Notes: generated by a model from the letters alone, not told the origin. A stretch of 64,000 nucleotides of DNA from Sphingomonas sp. M1-B02 (GCF_026167525.1 NZ_CP110679.1:1364001-1428000); one strand, 5' to 3'; numbered from the stretch's first letter, positions 45,797 through 57,949 are shown. Translations and numbers: made by a program.

Positions 45797-46651
45797 TTAG
45801 CCCTTCCTCTTCGTCGAATGACGCGACCGGATGATCATCTTGTCGGTCGACTTGTTGTGACGAGTGCGAGCACCCTTCGTCGGCTTGCCCCACGGCGTGA
45901 CCGGATGACGGCCGCCCGAGGTACGGCCTTCGCCGCCGCCGTGCGGATGGTCGACCGGGTTCTTGGCGACACCGCGCGTCAGCGGGCGCTTGCCCAGCCA
46001 ACGGTTGCGGCCTGCCTTGCCGAGGTTGGTGTTCTGGTTGTCCGGATTGGACACCGCACCGACCGTCGCCATGCAATTGCCGTGGATGTAGCGCTGCTCG
46101 CCCGAGTTCAGGCGAACGATCACCATCCCGCGATCACGACCGACGACCTGCACATAAGTGCCTGCCGAACGGGCGATCTGACCGCCCTTGCCCGGCTTCA
46201 TCTCCACATTGTGGACGATGGTGCCGACAGGCATCGATGCGAGCTCCATGGCGTTGCCCGGCTTCACGTCGGTCTTCTTCGCGGCGATCACCTTGTCGCC
46301 GACGGCGAGGCGCTGCGGCGCGATGATGTAGGCGACGTTCGACTTGCCCTCGGGCGAATCGCCATAGTTGATCAGCGCGATGAAGGCGGTGCGGTTGGGA
46401 TCATATTCGATCCGCTCCACGGTGCCTTCCACGTCCCACAGGCGGCGCTTGAAATCGACGATGCGATAGCGCTGCTTGTGACCGCCGGCGATGCCGCGCG
46501 AGGTGACATGGCCCTTGTTGTTGCGGCCGCCCGACTTGCTCTTGCCTTCGGTAAGCGCCTTGATCGGACGACCCTTGAACAGGTTCGAACGATCGATGAG
46601 GACCAGGCCGCGCTGCGACGGGGTCGTCGGATTATAATTTTTGAGTGCCAT
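45797..46651 (-). CDS. rplB: 50S ribosomal protein L2
   Basis: L2 supports the peptidyl-transferase centre and subunit joining. It is 284 residues. [33 protein letters not shown] (ends [17 protein letters not shown]) and the C-terminal [23 protein letters not shown] (containing the functionally important His) are intact. Confidence 0.98.
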   Translation of the reverse strand: MALKNYNPTTPSQRGLVLIDRSNLFKGRPIKALTEGKSKSGGRNNKGHVTSRGIAGGHKQRYRIVDFKRRLWDVEGTVERIEYDPNRTAFIALINYGDSPEGKSNVAYIIAPQRLAVGDKVIAAKKTDVKPGNAMELASMPVGTIVHNVEMKPGKGGQIARSAGTYVQVVGRDRGMVIVRLNSGEQRYIHGNCMATVGAVSNPDNQNTNLGKAGRNRWLGKRPLTRGVAKNPVDHPHGGGEGRTSGGRHPVTPWGKPTKGARTRHNKSTDKMIIRSRHSTKRKG

Positions 46652-46655
46652 CGCC

Positions 46656-46970
46656 TCAGATTCCCGTCGTCACGTCGATCTGGTCGCCGTCGGCGAGCGT
46701 CACGATCGCTTTCTTCATGTCCGAGCGCTTGTAGGGAGCGCCCTTCCACTTCTTGGTCTTGCCCTTCTGGACGATCGTGTTGACGCCGGTGACCTTGACC
46801 GAGAACAGCGCCTCGACGGCGGCCTTGATCTCGGGCTTGGTGGCGTCGCCAGCGACCTTGAACACAACGGCGTTGTGCTCGGACATCATCGTGGCTTTCT
46901 CGGTGATGTGCGGCGCGAGGATCACGTCATAATGACGGTTATCGATCGCGGCCTGTTGCTTCTTAGCCAT
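46656..46970 (-). CDS. rplW: 50S ribosomal protein L23
   Basis: L23 is the exit-tunnel docking site for trigger factor and SRP. It is 104 residues: [40 protein letters not shown], and the loop signature [16 protein letters not shown]. It overlaps rplD by eight bases. Confidence 0.98.
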   Translation of the reverse strand: MAKKQQAAIDNRHYDVILAPHITEKATMMSEHNAVVFKVAGDATKPEIKAAVEALFSVKVTGVNTIVQKGKTKKWKGAPYKRSDMKKAIVTLADGDQIDVTTGI

Positions 46971-47586
46971 TGAAGCGCGCCTCCAGCTTTTCGACGGCAG
47001 CGCGGGTCAGGACCAGCGTGTCGTGCTTCAGGATGTCATAGACGTTGGCGCCTACGGCCGGCATCACGTTGACCTTGTGCAGGTTGCCCGCTGCCAGCGC
47101 GAAGCTGTTGTCGACCATGTCGCCGTCGATGACGAGCGTCTTGCCGAAGTTCAGCTTCTCGAGATTGCCGACCAGCGTCTTGGTCTTGTTCTCGGCGACC
47201 GCCAGGCTGTCCATGATGACCAGCGAGCCCGCCTTGGCATGGCTCGAAAGCGCCATCTTGAGGCCGAGCGCGCGGATCTTCTTGTTCAGCGACGGATTGA
47301 AGTCGCGGACGCGGGCGCCGTGCGCCTTACCGCCGCCGATGAAGATCGGAGCGCGGCGATCGCCGTGACGTGCCGTACCGCCGCCCTTCTGGCGACCGAA
47401 CTTCTTGCCGGTGCGCGCGACATCCGAACGCTCGCGGGTGCCGCGGGCAGTGCCGCGACGCTTTTCGAGCTGCCAGGTGACGACGCGGTGCAGGATGTCG
47501 GCACGCGGCTCGACGGCGAAGATCTCGTCGTTGAGCTCGATGTCGCCCTTCTCGGCCGCGTCGAGGGTTTGAACCTTGATCTTCAT
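46963..47586 (-). CDS. rplD: 50S ribosomal protein L4
   Basis: L4 has an internal loop lining the exit tunnel. In E. coli it also represses the S10 operon. It is 207 residues. The loop [24 protein letters not shown] segment, ending [17 protein letters not shown], is typical. It is two bases after rplC. Confidence 0.98.
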   Translation of the reverse strand: MKIKVQTLDAAEKGDIELNDEIFAVEPRADILHRVVTWQLEKRRGTARGTRERSDVARTGKKFGRQKGGGTARHGDRRAPIFIGGGKAHGARVRDFNPSLNKKIRALGLKMALSSHAKAGSLVIMDSLAVAENKTKTLVGNLEKLNFGKTLVIDGDMVDNSFALAAGNLHKVNVMPAVGANVYDILKHDTLVLTRAAVEKLEARFNG

Positions 47587-47588
47587 GG

Positions 47589-48446
47589 TCAGCCCTCCTG
47601 GCCGGTGGTGTCGCCCTGGGGCACGTCGATCTCGGCATCGCTCTGACCGGCGCCGTGCGCGTCGGCTTCGGCAACGCCGGCAGCAACTTCTTCTGCACCG
47701 GGCAACGGCTCGAGCTCGTGGACCGCGCCGGGCTCGACCTCGGCCACGTGATGCTCTTCGCCCTTATGCTCCGGATCGCGGATGCCTGCGGGGAACGGCG
47801 CGCCTTCGGGGCGCGCGATCTTCACGCTGTCCTTGACGAACAGCCAGCCGCCCTTCGAGCCCGGGACCGAACCCTTGACGAAGAGAAGGCCGCGCTCGAC
47901 GTCGGTGCCGACGATCTCGAGATTCTGCTGGGTGCGATACTTGTCGCCCATGTGCCCGGCCATCTTCTTGTTCTTGAAGACCTTGCCCGGATCCTGGCGC
48001 TGACCGGTCGAACCGAGCGAACGGTGCGAGACCGAGACGCCGTGGGTTGCGCGCAGACCGCCGAAGCCCCAGCGCTTCATGCCGCCCTGGAAGCCCTTAC
48101 CCTGGGTCTTGCCCTGGATATCGACATATTGGCCGGCCACGTAGTGCGCAGCCGAGATTTCGGCGCCCACTTCGAGAAGGCCATCGGCGTCGACGCGGAA
48201 TTCGTGGACCACCGCCTTGGGCTCGACTTCGGCCTTGCCGAAGTGGCCGCGCTGCGGCTTGGACACGTTCTTGCTCTTCGCCGTACCGGCGCCGAGCTGG
48301 ACGGCGGTATAGCCGTCACGATCTTGTTCGCGGATGGAGATAACCTGCAGCCCTTCGAGCGCCAGGACCGTGACCGGCACGTGGCGGCCGTCGTCCTGGA
48401 ACAGGCGGGTCATCCCCAACTTCTTCGCGATCACGCCAGTGCGCAT
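47589..48446 (-). CDS. rplC: 50S ribosomal protein L3 with acidic C-terminal extension
   Basis: L3 starts 50S assembly and reaches the peptidyl-transferase centre. The core (residues 1-215) is normal, with [20 protein letters not shown] and [25 protein letters not shown] (ends [16 protein letters not shown]) and [14 protein letters not shown]. The C-terminal 65 residues beyond the usual end are Glu/Ala/Gly-rich ([20 protein letters not shown] and on). That gives 285 residues against 209 in E. coli. The extension has no aromatic core and is probably disordered. Confidence 0.96.
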   Translation of the reverse strand: MRTGVIAKKLGMTRLFQDDGRHVPVTVLALEGLQVISIREQDRDGYTAVQLGAGTAKSKNVSKPQRGHFGKAEVEPKAVVHEFRVDADGLLEVGAEISAAHYVAGQYVDIQGKTQGKGFQGGMKRWGFGGLRATHGVSVSHRSLGSTGQRQDPGKVFKNKKMAGHMGDKYRTQQNLEIVGTDVERGLLFVKGSVPGSKGGWLFVKDSVKIARPEGAPFPAGIRDPEHKGEEHHVAEVEPGAVHELEPLPGAEEVAAGVAEADAHGAGQSDAEIDVPQGDTTGQEG

Positions 48447-48722
48447 GATCTGTTGCTCCTATACAGAGGCACCCTCGGGACCATTCCCTCGGGTGCGTGC
48501 CTCAGCCCAAAATATGATGCGAGCCCCCGTCTGGGCTGAACCCTGGCCGAAGCCGGGGTGACGGGGGACGCAGACCCGAGCAAGCTCGGCGGTATCCCTA
48601 TCTCATGCCTGAGTGCGCGATCTGCGCCCTCTGGCCACTTGCGTTGGATCGGGATCGATCCGGTCGAGCGGCCTGCGCGAATCTCAAAAAGAGAGACGCG
48701 AATCTCGTGTGGAAGCGGGCCT
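48447..48722. other. 276-base spacer between rpsJ and rplC
   Basis: It contains REP-like GC-rich words (CTGGCCGAAGCCGGGGTGAC near 48542) and small palindromes. There is no convincing promoter. A direct repeat of GCGAATCTC occurs near 48677 and 48706 with a TTTTT run between them on the minus strand. A weak stop after rpsJ is possible. No coding frame is supported. Confidence 0.4.
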
Positions 48723-49034
48723 TTAAGCCAGCTTGATCTCCACGTCAACGCCAGCGGCGAGGTCGAGCTTCATCAGCGCGTCCACCGTCTGCGGGGTCGG
48801 CTGCACGATGTCGAGCATGCGCTTGTAGGTGCGCGTCTCGAACTGCTCGCGCGACTTCTTGTCGATGTGCGGGCCGCGGTTGACGGTGAACTTGTCGATA
48901 TGCGTGGGCAGCGGGATCGGACCACGGATGAGCGCACCGGTGCGGCGCGCGGTGTCGGCGATGTCGCCGGCAGCCTGATCGAGCACCCGATGATCGAACG
49001 CCTTCAGGCGAATGCGGATATTCTGCGTTTCCAT
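48723..49034 (-). CDS. rpsJ: 30S ribosomal protein S10 (NusE)
   Basis: S10 is a 30S head protein and antitermination partner of NusB/NusG. It is 103 residues ([20 protein letters not shown]). It has the signature [29 protein letters not shown] (ends [16 protein letters not shown]). It has its own predicted promoter and is separated from tuf by a lipoprotein gene and a terminator. Confidence 0.98.
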   Translation of the reverse strand: METQNIRIRLKAFDHRVLDQAAGDIADTARRTGALIRGPIPLPTHIDKFTVNRGPHIDKKSREQFETRTYKRMLDIVQPTPQTVDALMKLDLAAGVDVEIKLA

Positions 49035-49108
49035 GGACCCTACCGATGCGAAAGAGCGGGCGCCGTTGCCGGCGCTCTTGCTGTGTTGATACTAAAACTG
49101 GAGGCGGG

Positions 49109-49137
49109 CCACTACACGCGTGCGCCGATCGAATCAA
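49109..49137 (-). promoter_or_regulatory. Candidate promoter of rpsJ / S10 segment
   Basis: On the minus strand: TTGATT (49137-49132), 17-base spacer, TAGTGG (49114-49109), giving a leader of about 65 bases. It lies just downstream of the tuf terminator and the lipoprotein gene, where independent initiation would be needed. Confidence 0.5.
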
Positions 49138-49171
49138 GTATGCGCCCGGGATTTTTCCCTAGCATATGTGG

Positions 49172-49663
49172 TCACCAGCATTTGCCCTTCGGCTGGTTCG
49201 TCTCGGGCAGGATCCGCAGCCGGCGCTTGCCCCAATAGCTCAAGTCGATCGAGAAGCGGACCGGCACCCCCGCCTTTGTGTAGATCGCCTGGTCGCCGCG
49301 ATTATCGTCCAGGCCGGTGCGGCAGAGCTGCCAGCCCTGCGATTCGAGCAGCGTGCCGACGGCATTCACCGCGCTCTGGTCGCGGTCGTCCCAGACGGTC
49401 AGTTGATCGAAGCCGCCGCTGCCGTCGCTGTAGAGCAGGTCGACCGCCGCGGCGTAAGGCCCCTTCCCCGCCACCATCACGCCCTCCCGGCGGCACCGCA
49501 AGGACCGTCCGACCGTGCCGCAGCGGGTGAACCCCGCAGCCTGCGCTTCGGCCGCGCTTCCGCGTACGGGCAGCCCCTCGAACCAGAGCGCCGCGGGCGG
49601 CTTTCGCCGCTCTTCGCAACTCGCAAGCAGGACCAGCGGCAATAAGGTGGCATAGCGTCGCAT
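49172..49663 (-). CDS. Predicted lipoprotein between tuf and rpsJ
   Basis: This is a 163-residue protein with a lipoprotein signal (LLPLVLLASC, Cys at residue 16). The ATG at 49663 is chosen to fit the signal. The body has Cys near 48, 56, 114 and the C-terminal CW. It also has a YAAAVDLLYSDGSGGFDQLTVWDD stretch (ends YAAAVDLL, LTVWDD) and ends in RRLRILPETNQPKGKCW. I do not recognise the family. It is unrelated to translation but sits inside the ribosomal cluster, downstream of the tuf terminator. Confidence 0.7.
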   Translation of the reverse strand: MRRYATLLPLVLLASCEERRKPPAALWFEGLPVRGSAAEAQAAGFTRCGTVGRSLRCRREGVMVAGKGPYAAAVDLLYSDGSGGFDQLTVWDDRDQSAVNAVGTLLESQGWQLCRTGLDDNRGDQAIYTKAGVPVRFSIDLSYWGKRRLRILPETNQPKGKCW

Positions 49664-49721
49664 CGAGATATCCACAGTACGATATCAGCCACCCAGCCTC
49701 AACCTCGCGCCGGATAGACAC

Positions 49722-49755
49722 GAAAAAGCCCGGCCTCCTTGCGGAGACCGGGCTT
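49722..49755 (-). terminator. Rho-independent terminator of tuf
   Basis: On the minus strand AAGCCCGGTCTCC-GCAA-GGAGGCCGGGCTT forms a long stem with a GNNA-type loop, followed by TTTTC. It lies 28 bases past the tuf stop. Confidence 0.88.
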
Positions 49756-49782
49756 ATCGAACTCAGCCCTTGCGGGCGAAGC

Positions 49783-50976
<1,194 letters not shown>

Positions 50977-51054
50977 TATTTCCTACCTTCTGGAATCTGA
51001 TTCGCGGCCTTCAGGGCGCCACGCGAACGGGGCCCCTTAGCGAGTCATTTGGGG

Positions 51055-53151
<2,097 letters not shown>

Positions 53152-53196
53152 GATCGTGGTCCTTGCTAGATAATAGTGTGATGAGCGCCTGGACGC

Positions 53197-53475
53197 TCAG
53201 GGAAAAAAGAGCTTCGCGATCGCCGCTCCAGCGCCCAGAAGCGCTGCGATGGCGATCAGACCCTGGAAGACGGTGGCGAAGGGCAGGATCTTGGTATCGA
53301 CGCCTGCCTTCAGACGCTCTGCCTCTATCCTGAGCCGTTCGGCTTCCAACTTCAGACGTTCCGCCTGAAGCTTCTGGCCTTCGAGTTGCAGCTTCTCGCT
53401 GTTGGACATGATCTCACGAAGGCGTGCGAGTCGCTCGTCAAAATCGAACTGATCGCTGCCAATGTGAGTTGCCAT
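53197..53475 (-). CDS. Small coiled-coil membrane protein inside the str operon
   Basis: This is a 92-residue protein that I do not recognise. Residues 14-58 form a coiled coil with repeated QAERLKLEAERLRIEAERLK. Residues 66-88 are one TM segment ending LFFP, with almost nothing outside. It lies in the same direction between rpsG (54 bases) and fusA (45 bases), so it must be co-transcribed with the translation factors. An alternative reading is a translocated short envelope gene with no link to translation. Confidence 0.75.
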   Translation of the reverse strand: MATHIGSDQFDFDERLARLREIMSNSEKLQLEGQKLQAERLKLEAERLRIEAERLKAGVDTKILPFATVFQGLIAIAALLGAGAAIAKLFFP

Positions 53476-53529
53476 GCGCTACCTCTCGAAGGCCTATATA
53501 GCAATTACCAGCGGCGCTGATAAGCCCGC

Positions 53530-54000
53530 TTACCAGCGGTAGTGCGAGAAGGCGCGGTTGGCTTCGGCCATCCGGTGCGTGTCTTCGCGCTTCTTCACTG
53601 CGTTGCCGCGGTTGTTGGCGGCATCCATCAGCTCGCCCGAGAGGCGTGCCGACATGGTGTGCTCGCTGCGATTGCGGGCGGAGGTGATCAGCCAGCGGAT
53701 CGCCAGCGCCTGGGCGCGCTCGGGGCGCACCTCGACCGGGACCTGGTAGGTCGCACCGCCGACGCGGCGCGAACGGACTTCGATGCCCGGCTTGATGTTG
53801 TTCAGCGCGTCATGGAACACGCCGATCGGCTCGCGCTTGGCGCGCTGCTCGACGGTTTCCATTGCCGAATAGACGATGTTCTCGGCGACGGACTTCTTTC
53901 CGTCCAGCATCACCGAATTCATGAACTTCGACAGGACCTCATCACCGTAAACGGGATCAGGCAGGATTATGCGCTTTTCTGGGCGGCGACGACGTGCCAT
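53530..54000 (-). CDS. rpsG: 30S ribosomal protein S7
   Basis: S7 starts 30S head assembly. It is 156 residues. The signature [23 protein letters not shown] (ends DPVYGDE, LDGKKS), [20 protein letters not shown] and the C-terminal [14 protein letters not shown] are typical. It lies 55 bases after rpsL. Confidence 0.98.
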   Translation of the reverse strand: MARRRRPEKRIILPDPVYGDEVLSKFMNSVMLDGKKSVAENIVYSAMETVEQRAKREPIGVFHDALNNIKPGIEVRSRRVGGATYQVPVEVRPERAQALAIRWLITSARNRSEHTMSARLSGELMDAANNRGNAVKKREDTHRMAEANRAFSHYRW

Positions 54001-54055
54001 TTCAAATTCCTTTGTTCTTCAGCCGATCCGGAACCTGTCCGGGGCTTACTTTGGC

Positions 54056-54427
54056 TTACTTCGGACGCTTGGCGCCGTACTTGGAACGCGACTGGCGACG
54101 ATCCTTGACACCCTGTGTATCGAGCACGCCGCGCAGGACATGGTAGCGCACGCCGGGAAGATCGCGAACGCGACCGCCGCGGATCAGCACGACCGAATGC
54201 TCCTGGAGGTTGTGGCCCTCACCGGGGATATACGAAATGACTTCGCGCTGGTTGGTCAGGCGGACCTTGGCCACCTTGCGCAGAGCCGAGTTCGGCTTCT
54301 TCGGAGTCGTCGTATAAACGCGGGTGCAAACGCCGCGCTTCTGCGGATTTGCTTCCATCGCAGGGACCTTGGACTTGGCCTTCTGCGGCTCGCGGCCCTT
54401 GCGGACCAGCTGGTTGATCGTTGGCAT
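54056..54427 (-). CDS. rpsL: 30S ribosomal protein S12
   Basis: S12 governs decoding accuracy. It is 123 residues. The [16 protein letters not shown] loop carries the Lys whose changes in other bacteria confer streptomycin resistance (present as wild-type K), and the second site [10 protein letters not shown] is also wild type. It is the first gene of the str operon, with a promoter and a hairpin in its leader. Confidence 0.98.
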   Translation of the reverse strand: MPTINQLVRKGREPQKAKSKVPAMEANPQKRGVCTRVYTTTPKKPNSALRKVAKVRLTNQREVISYIPGEGHNLQEHSVVLIRGGRVRDLPGVRYHVLRGVLDTQGVKDRRQSRSKYGAKRPK

Positions 54428-54494
54428 GAAAGCCCTTCACCTTGTGTTGCCCGGATGCTCCGGAGGTTACTTTGCTGGGATAACGAGAGAATAC

Positions 54495-54529
54495 GAAAAG
54501 GCCCCGGGTGTACTCGACCCCCCGGGCCA
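54495..54529 (-). terminator. Attenuator-like hairpin in the rpsL leader
   Basis: On the minus strand GGCCCGGG, a 12-base loop, then CCCGGGGCC (one bulge) is followed by CTTTTCG. It lies about 70 bases downstream of the predicted start and 68 upstream of the rpsL ATG, in the transcribed leader. It is shaped like an intrinsic terminator, so it could attenuate the str operon. Confidence 0.5.
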
Positions 54530-54605
54530 TTGCGTCTCCAGCAACGTTCAGCTCTTTGTTCCGCGAGGGGAAATGGCCGTGAGGCCCCCTTGTGGAACGG
54601 TGGCG

Positions 54606-54634
54606 CCTATAACGGCGCTCGGCCTGTCGGTCAA
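54606..54634 (-). promoter_or_regulatory. Promoter of rpsL / str operon
   Basis: On the minus strand: TTGACC (54634-54629), 17-base spacer, TATAGG (54611-54606). The leader to rpsL is about 170 bases. Confidence 0.72.
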
Positions 54635-54704
54635 TGCCCGGGGGACGCTTCCGCCGCACTCCGGCATAACGGAGCGCTAACGGGTTGCGGTCTATGCCCG
54701 GGCG

Positions 54705-55310
54705 ATGTTCGTGATGCTCCCTTACCCCAGGTTCCGGCCGCTGGCCATCGCACTCTATGCACTTGGCGGGACCTTGCTCCTCGGAGTCGCGGGCCCCGCG
54801 ATGCCGGGACTTTGGGAGCTGCTCGGCGCGCTGGGGCTGCTTCCGCTGCTCGGCCTTGTGCTCGCAGGCGGCGCCGGCCTGCTCGCCTGCCACCTGGCCC
54901 AGCTTACCGCCGTCCCGCTCGGCCGCGCGTCGTTCGCCAAGGCGGCCCTGCCCGCTTTCCTGATCCCGGCAGCGGCGATTCCTGCGATGGGCGTCGCCGC
55001 CCTGCTGCCCCCGCTGGCGATTGCCGTCATCCTCGCGCGCCGGGTGCCCGAGCAACGCGACGCAGGCCTGATCGCCACCCTCGGCACGCTCGCCGGCCTT
55101 GCCGCTGCCGGCTTGGGGAATGCCTGGCTCGGGAGCGGCGCGTCGATCGCGATGCTGGCCGCGGCCTGGCTTTCGCTGCATCGGAGCGGGAAACCCGCCG
55201 GAAACGACGATCCGGGATTGGAACGGATGCGTGACATTATGAGGCTGCCCGAAGGCGCCGCTTATGCTAGGCAACGAGGCGGGAGTCGAAGCCCGTGCCA
55301 AGGGGACTGA
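54705..55310 (+). CDS. Predicted inner-membrane protein of unknown function
   Basis: This is a 201-residue protein with four to six hydrophobic helices between residues 10 and 155, very rich in Ala, Leu, Gly and Pro, and a hydrophilic C-terminal 45 residues (LERMRDIMRLPEGAAYARQR). No motif is recognised. The start is uncertain (ATG at 54705 or 54714), with no strong Shine-Dalgarno. It ends four bases before the bactofilin ATG, so the two are probably co-expressed. It could be a membrane partner of bactofilin. Confidence 0.6.
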   Translation: MFVMLPYPRFRPLAIALYALGGTLLLGVAGPAMPGLWELLGALGLLPLLGLVLAGGAGLLACHLAQLTAVPLGRASFAKAALPAFLIPAAAIPAMGVAALLPPLAIAVILARRVPEQRDAGLIATLGTLAGLAAAGLGNAWLGSGASIAMLAAAWLSLHRSGKPAGNDDPGLERMRDIMRLPEGAAYARQRGGSRSPCQGD

Positions 55311-55314
55311 GCGT

Positions 55315-55782
55315 ATGTTCAACAGCCACCGCAACAGCCGCGACGAGCGCGCCGCCCCCCCTGCCCCATCGCAACAGACCAGCCGCGGCGCCCGCGGCAT
55401 GTTTTCGGTGATCGGCCCCGACGTCACGGTCACGGGCGCCGTCACTGCCAGCGCCGACCTTCATATCGATGGCCGGGTCGAGGGCGACGTGACCTGCGGG
55501 ACGCTTGCCCAAGGCGCCGAGAGCCAGATTTTCGGCAGCGTTACCGCCGACACCGCACGGATCGCCGGCTCGATCGAAGGCACCGTCCGCGTCAAGCAGC
55601 TCACCATCGAGCGTTCGGCCAAGATCACCGGCGATGTCGAATATGAGAATATCACGATCGAGAATGGCGGGCATGTCGACGGCCGCCTCAAGCATATGAG
55701 CTCGATCGACGCGAGCGCCGCCGCGGGGCCGCGCGCCGTGCCCAGCACTCCGCTCGCGCCCGCCGCCGACGAAGCCGCCTGA
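55315..55782 (+). CDS. Bactofilin
   Basis: This is a 155-residue cytoskeletal polymer protein. The ATG at 55315 follows AGGGGA. The core (residues 28-130) is a right-handed beta-helix with repeated six-residue turns (SVIGPDVTVTGAVTASADLH, GRVEGDVTCGTL, GSIEGTVRVKQLTI, GDVEYENITIENGGHVDG). It is flanked by a Pro/Ser-rich N terminus and an Ala/Pro-rich C terminus, as in BacA/BacM. Bactofilins place cell-wall enzymes or curvature in alphaproteobacteria. The M23 peptidase often next to bactofilin is not present here. Confidence 0.92.
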   Translation: MFNSHRNSRDERAAPPAPSQQTSRGARGMFSVIGPDVTVTGAVTASADLHIDGRVEGDVTCGTLAQGAESQIFGSVTADTARIAGSIEGTVRVKQLTIERSAKITGDVEYENITIENGGHVDGRLKHMSSIDASAAAGPRAVPSTPLAPAADEAA

Positions 55783-55795
55783 CGCCCGAATGCAG

Positions 55796-55830
55796 AAAGG
55801 CGCGACCCCGATCTGGGACCGCGCCTTTTC
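55796..55830 (+). terminator. Bidirectional terminator after bactofilin
   Basis: AAAGGCGCG...CGCGCCTTTTC with an inner CCC-GGG pairing forms a hairpin with A and T tracts on both sides. It lies between the bactofilin stop and the convergent DUF4142 gene, so it can end both transcripts. Confidence 0.8.
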
Positions 55831-55865
55831 TACTTCGCCGCTCTCCCTGACGGAGAGCGATAGGA

Positions 55866-56450
55866 TCACATGTCCTGGATCTTGGTCAGATGCGCCTGGA
55901 TCAGCTTGCCGGCGTCGGTCGCGAACGTCTTGAGCTCGGGCACGTCGCCGCTCGTTGCATAGCCCTGCACCAGCGACAGCGCCATTTCATGCGCCGCGAT
56001 CTGCTGGGTCTTGTAGAGCGTATCGAAGGCAGTGCCCTCCGCCGCGCGCAGGGCCGAGAGGTTGGCCTCCTGCTCGGCGGTGAGCGCCGGATTCGGGACG
56101 ATCGCAGGCGTAGCCTTGCCGGCGGCAGCCATGAGCTTCTGCGTCGAGGTATTATGCTGCTCGACCATCATCGCGCCGAATTGCTTGAGCGGAGCGGCCG
56201 TTGCCTTCTCCTGCGCCAGCTTGCCGGCCTCGACTTCGAAATAGTCGCTGGCGCCGACGGCGTTAACGAAGGTCTGCGAGGGCGACATCATCGCGTCTGC
56301 CATCATCGCATTGTCAGCCAGGTTGGCTTCGGTGCCGAGATCGGTTGCCATCATATTGTCGGCATTGCTGTTGGTCATGGCGGTGTCGTTGCCGCCGCAC
56401 GCGCCGAGAGCGAGCATGGGCGCGAACGCCAGAATGGCTAAAGTCTTCAT
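55866..56450 (-). CDS. DUF4142 (ferritin-like) lipoprotein
   Basis: This is a 194-residue lipoprotein (lipobox LALGAC, Cys at 18) with a Met/Asn-rich linker (residues 23-55). A helical DUF4142 domain follows (FVNAVGASDYFEVEAGKLA, FGAMMVEQHNTSTQKLMAAA, YKTQQIAAHEMALSLVQGYA). The ATG at 56450 is chosen to fit the signal. The family is widespread and poorly characterised. The four-helix layout with His and Glu suggests a ferritin-like fold. Confidence 0.85.
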   Translation of the reverse strand: MKTLAILAFAPMLALGACGGNDTAMTNSNADNMMATDLGTEANLADNAMMADAMMSPSQTFVNAVGASDYFEVEAGKLAQEKATAAPLKQFGAMMVEQHNTSTQKLMAAAGKATPAIVPNPALTAEQEANLSALRAAEGTAFDTLYKTQQIAAHEMALSLVQGYATSGDVPELKTFATDAGKLIQAHLTKIQDM

Positions 56451-56522
56451 ATCGAAATCCTCCCTGTGAAGCAGGACCAACGAAGCCCGAGGGTCGCTGT
56501 TCCGCTTTCTGCGGTGAGGCGA

Positions 56523-57842
56523 TCAGGCGGCGCGGAGTTCGGCGAGGAAGAAATCGAGCTGGCCCGCAAGCGCACCAGCGCCGTCGCGCAGCCGCAACGA
56601 CAAGGTTTCCATGTCTCCGGCACTGGCCGAGGCCGCACGCGAAGTGCCGCCGATCGCCTCGACATCGTGGCGGATCCCGGTGCTGGCATCCACGGCCTCC
56701 TCGACATTGCGCGCGATGGTGCGGGTGGCGACCTCCTGTGCGGCGACCGCGGATTCGACGCCACCTGCCAGCGCGGCCATCGCCTCGATAGCGCGTTCGA
56801 CCTGCGCATGGCCAAGCGCCACTTCGTCGATACCGATTCGTATCTCGTCGACGTGGCGCGCGATCCGCGCCGCCGCGGTGCCGGTTTGCGACGAGAGCAG
56901 CTTCACCTCATTGGCGACGACGGTGAACCCGCGTCCCGCTTCGCCTGCACGCGCGGCTTCGATCGTGGCGTTGAGCGCGAGCAGGTTCACCTGCCGCGCG
57001 ATCTCGCCGATCAGCCCGATGACCGAATCGATCGTCTGCGCCGAGCGGAGAAGCTCGCGGGTGCGCTCGCTGCCGGCGGCGACGAGATTTGAGGCTGTCG
57101 CCGCAGCGGCCTTTGCCTCTGCACTGCTCCGGGCGATCATCCCCAGCGACCCCGCCAGATCGCGGCCACGATCGGCGATCTCGCTGATGTTCAGGCTCGT
57201 CTGCGACGCGGCGGACGCCACCGCGATGGCACGATCGCCGGTGTCTGCGGCCCGCTCTGCAGTCGCGGCGGCGCTATGCTCGATCTGCTCCGAAAGCGCC
57301 GTCATCGCCCGTGAAAGCGCAGTCACCTGCGCCTCGAAATTCTCGCTGGCGACTTCGATCCGTTCGGCGCGGGCGATGCGGGCGGCCGAGGTCGCGCGTT
57401 CGGTATCGGCGGCGATGTGCATCAGCCGGCGATTGCTTAAGATCGCGTGAAGCTGCCCGCCCCGCGTCAGGATCATCCCCTCGGATCCGTTGGACGCGCG
57501 ATACTGCGCCACGATCTCGCTCGCGCGTAACGAAATCTCGGCGGTCGGACAGGCGCGGACATGCTGGCGCACGCCGTGGCCGTAACTCGGATTCTGGAGC
57601 AAGGCATGGCCGAACGGATTGAGCAGCAGCTTGCGCACATCCTTCTCGAAAATCGCGCCGATCGGCCGCTGGTCCTCGTCCACCACCGGAATCAGGCGGA
57701 GATCGATATCGGCATTGAAGCTTTCGACCGCCTGGAACAGCGAATCCTGGAGCGTCAGCCGGACGGGCGCCGCCTCGCTCCTGCTGAGCCGGATTTGCGG
57801 CGTGGACTGGGGTTCGACGGAGACGAGCGGCGCGCTTTGCAT
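56523..57842 (-). CDS. Cytoplasmic methyl-accepting receptor with N-terminal CBS-like pair
   Basis: This is a 439-residue soluble chemoreceptor. No TM segment is present. Residues 28-145 look like a tandem CBS module ([60 protein letters not shown]; shown in parts), which in other proteins binds adenine nucleotides. Residues 150-430 are a coiled-coil signalling domain with the hairpin tip [20 protein letters not shown] (E and R of the tip intact). The C terminus lacks an obvious CheR-binding pentapeptide. It would report a cytoplasmic cue to the chemotaxis array. An inverted repeat lies 20 bases upstream. Confidence 0.85.
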   Translation of the reverse strand: MQSAPLVSVEPQSTPQIRLSRSEAAPVRLTLQDSLFQAVESFNADIDLRLIPVVDEDQRPIGAIFEKDVRKLLLNPFGHALLQNPSYGHGVRQHVRACPTAEISLRASEIVAQYRASNGSEGMILTRGGQLHAILSNRRLMHIAADTERATSAARIARAERIEVASENFEAQVTALSRAMTALSEQIEHSAAATAERAADTGDRAIAVASAASQTSLNISEIADRGRDLAGSLGMIARSSAEAKAAAATASNLVAAGSERTRELLRSAQTIDSVIGLIGEIARQVNLLALNATIEAARAGEAGRGFTVVANEVKLLSSQTGTAAARIARHVDEIRIGIDEVALGHAQVERAIEAMAALAGGVESAVAAQEVATRTIARNVEEAVDASTGIRHDVEAIGGTSRAASASAGDMETLSLRLRDGAGALAGQLDFFLAELRAA

Positions 57843-57949
57843 GGGCTCGGTCTAAGTGGAGACGGTAAAGAGCGAATTTACCGTTGGTTACAGTAGGAAG
57901 ACAAAGCAGATTTATTTCGCGATTGCAGCAAGCCCGCCCGCGACCTAGG
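57843..57949. other. Divergent intergenic region between the MCP gene and the riboswitch
   Basis: The gap between the MCP start (57842) and btuF (58245) is about 400 bases, filled by this promoter region and the cobalamin riboswitch. I see a perfect inverted repeat near 57862-57884 but no consensus promoter hexamers. The start sites of the MCP gene and the btu transcript are unplaced. Confidence 0.5.
57862..57884. promoter_or_regulatory. Perfect inverted repeat ACGGTAAA-N7-TTTACCGT
   Basis: An eight-base palindromic pair (57862-57869 and 57877-57884) with a seven-base spacer lies 20 bases upstream of the MCP start, between it and the riboswitch. It could be an operator or a 5' hairpin in the MCP message. 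No regulator can be named. Confidence 0.4.
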
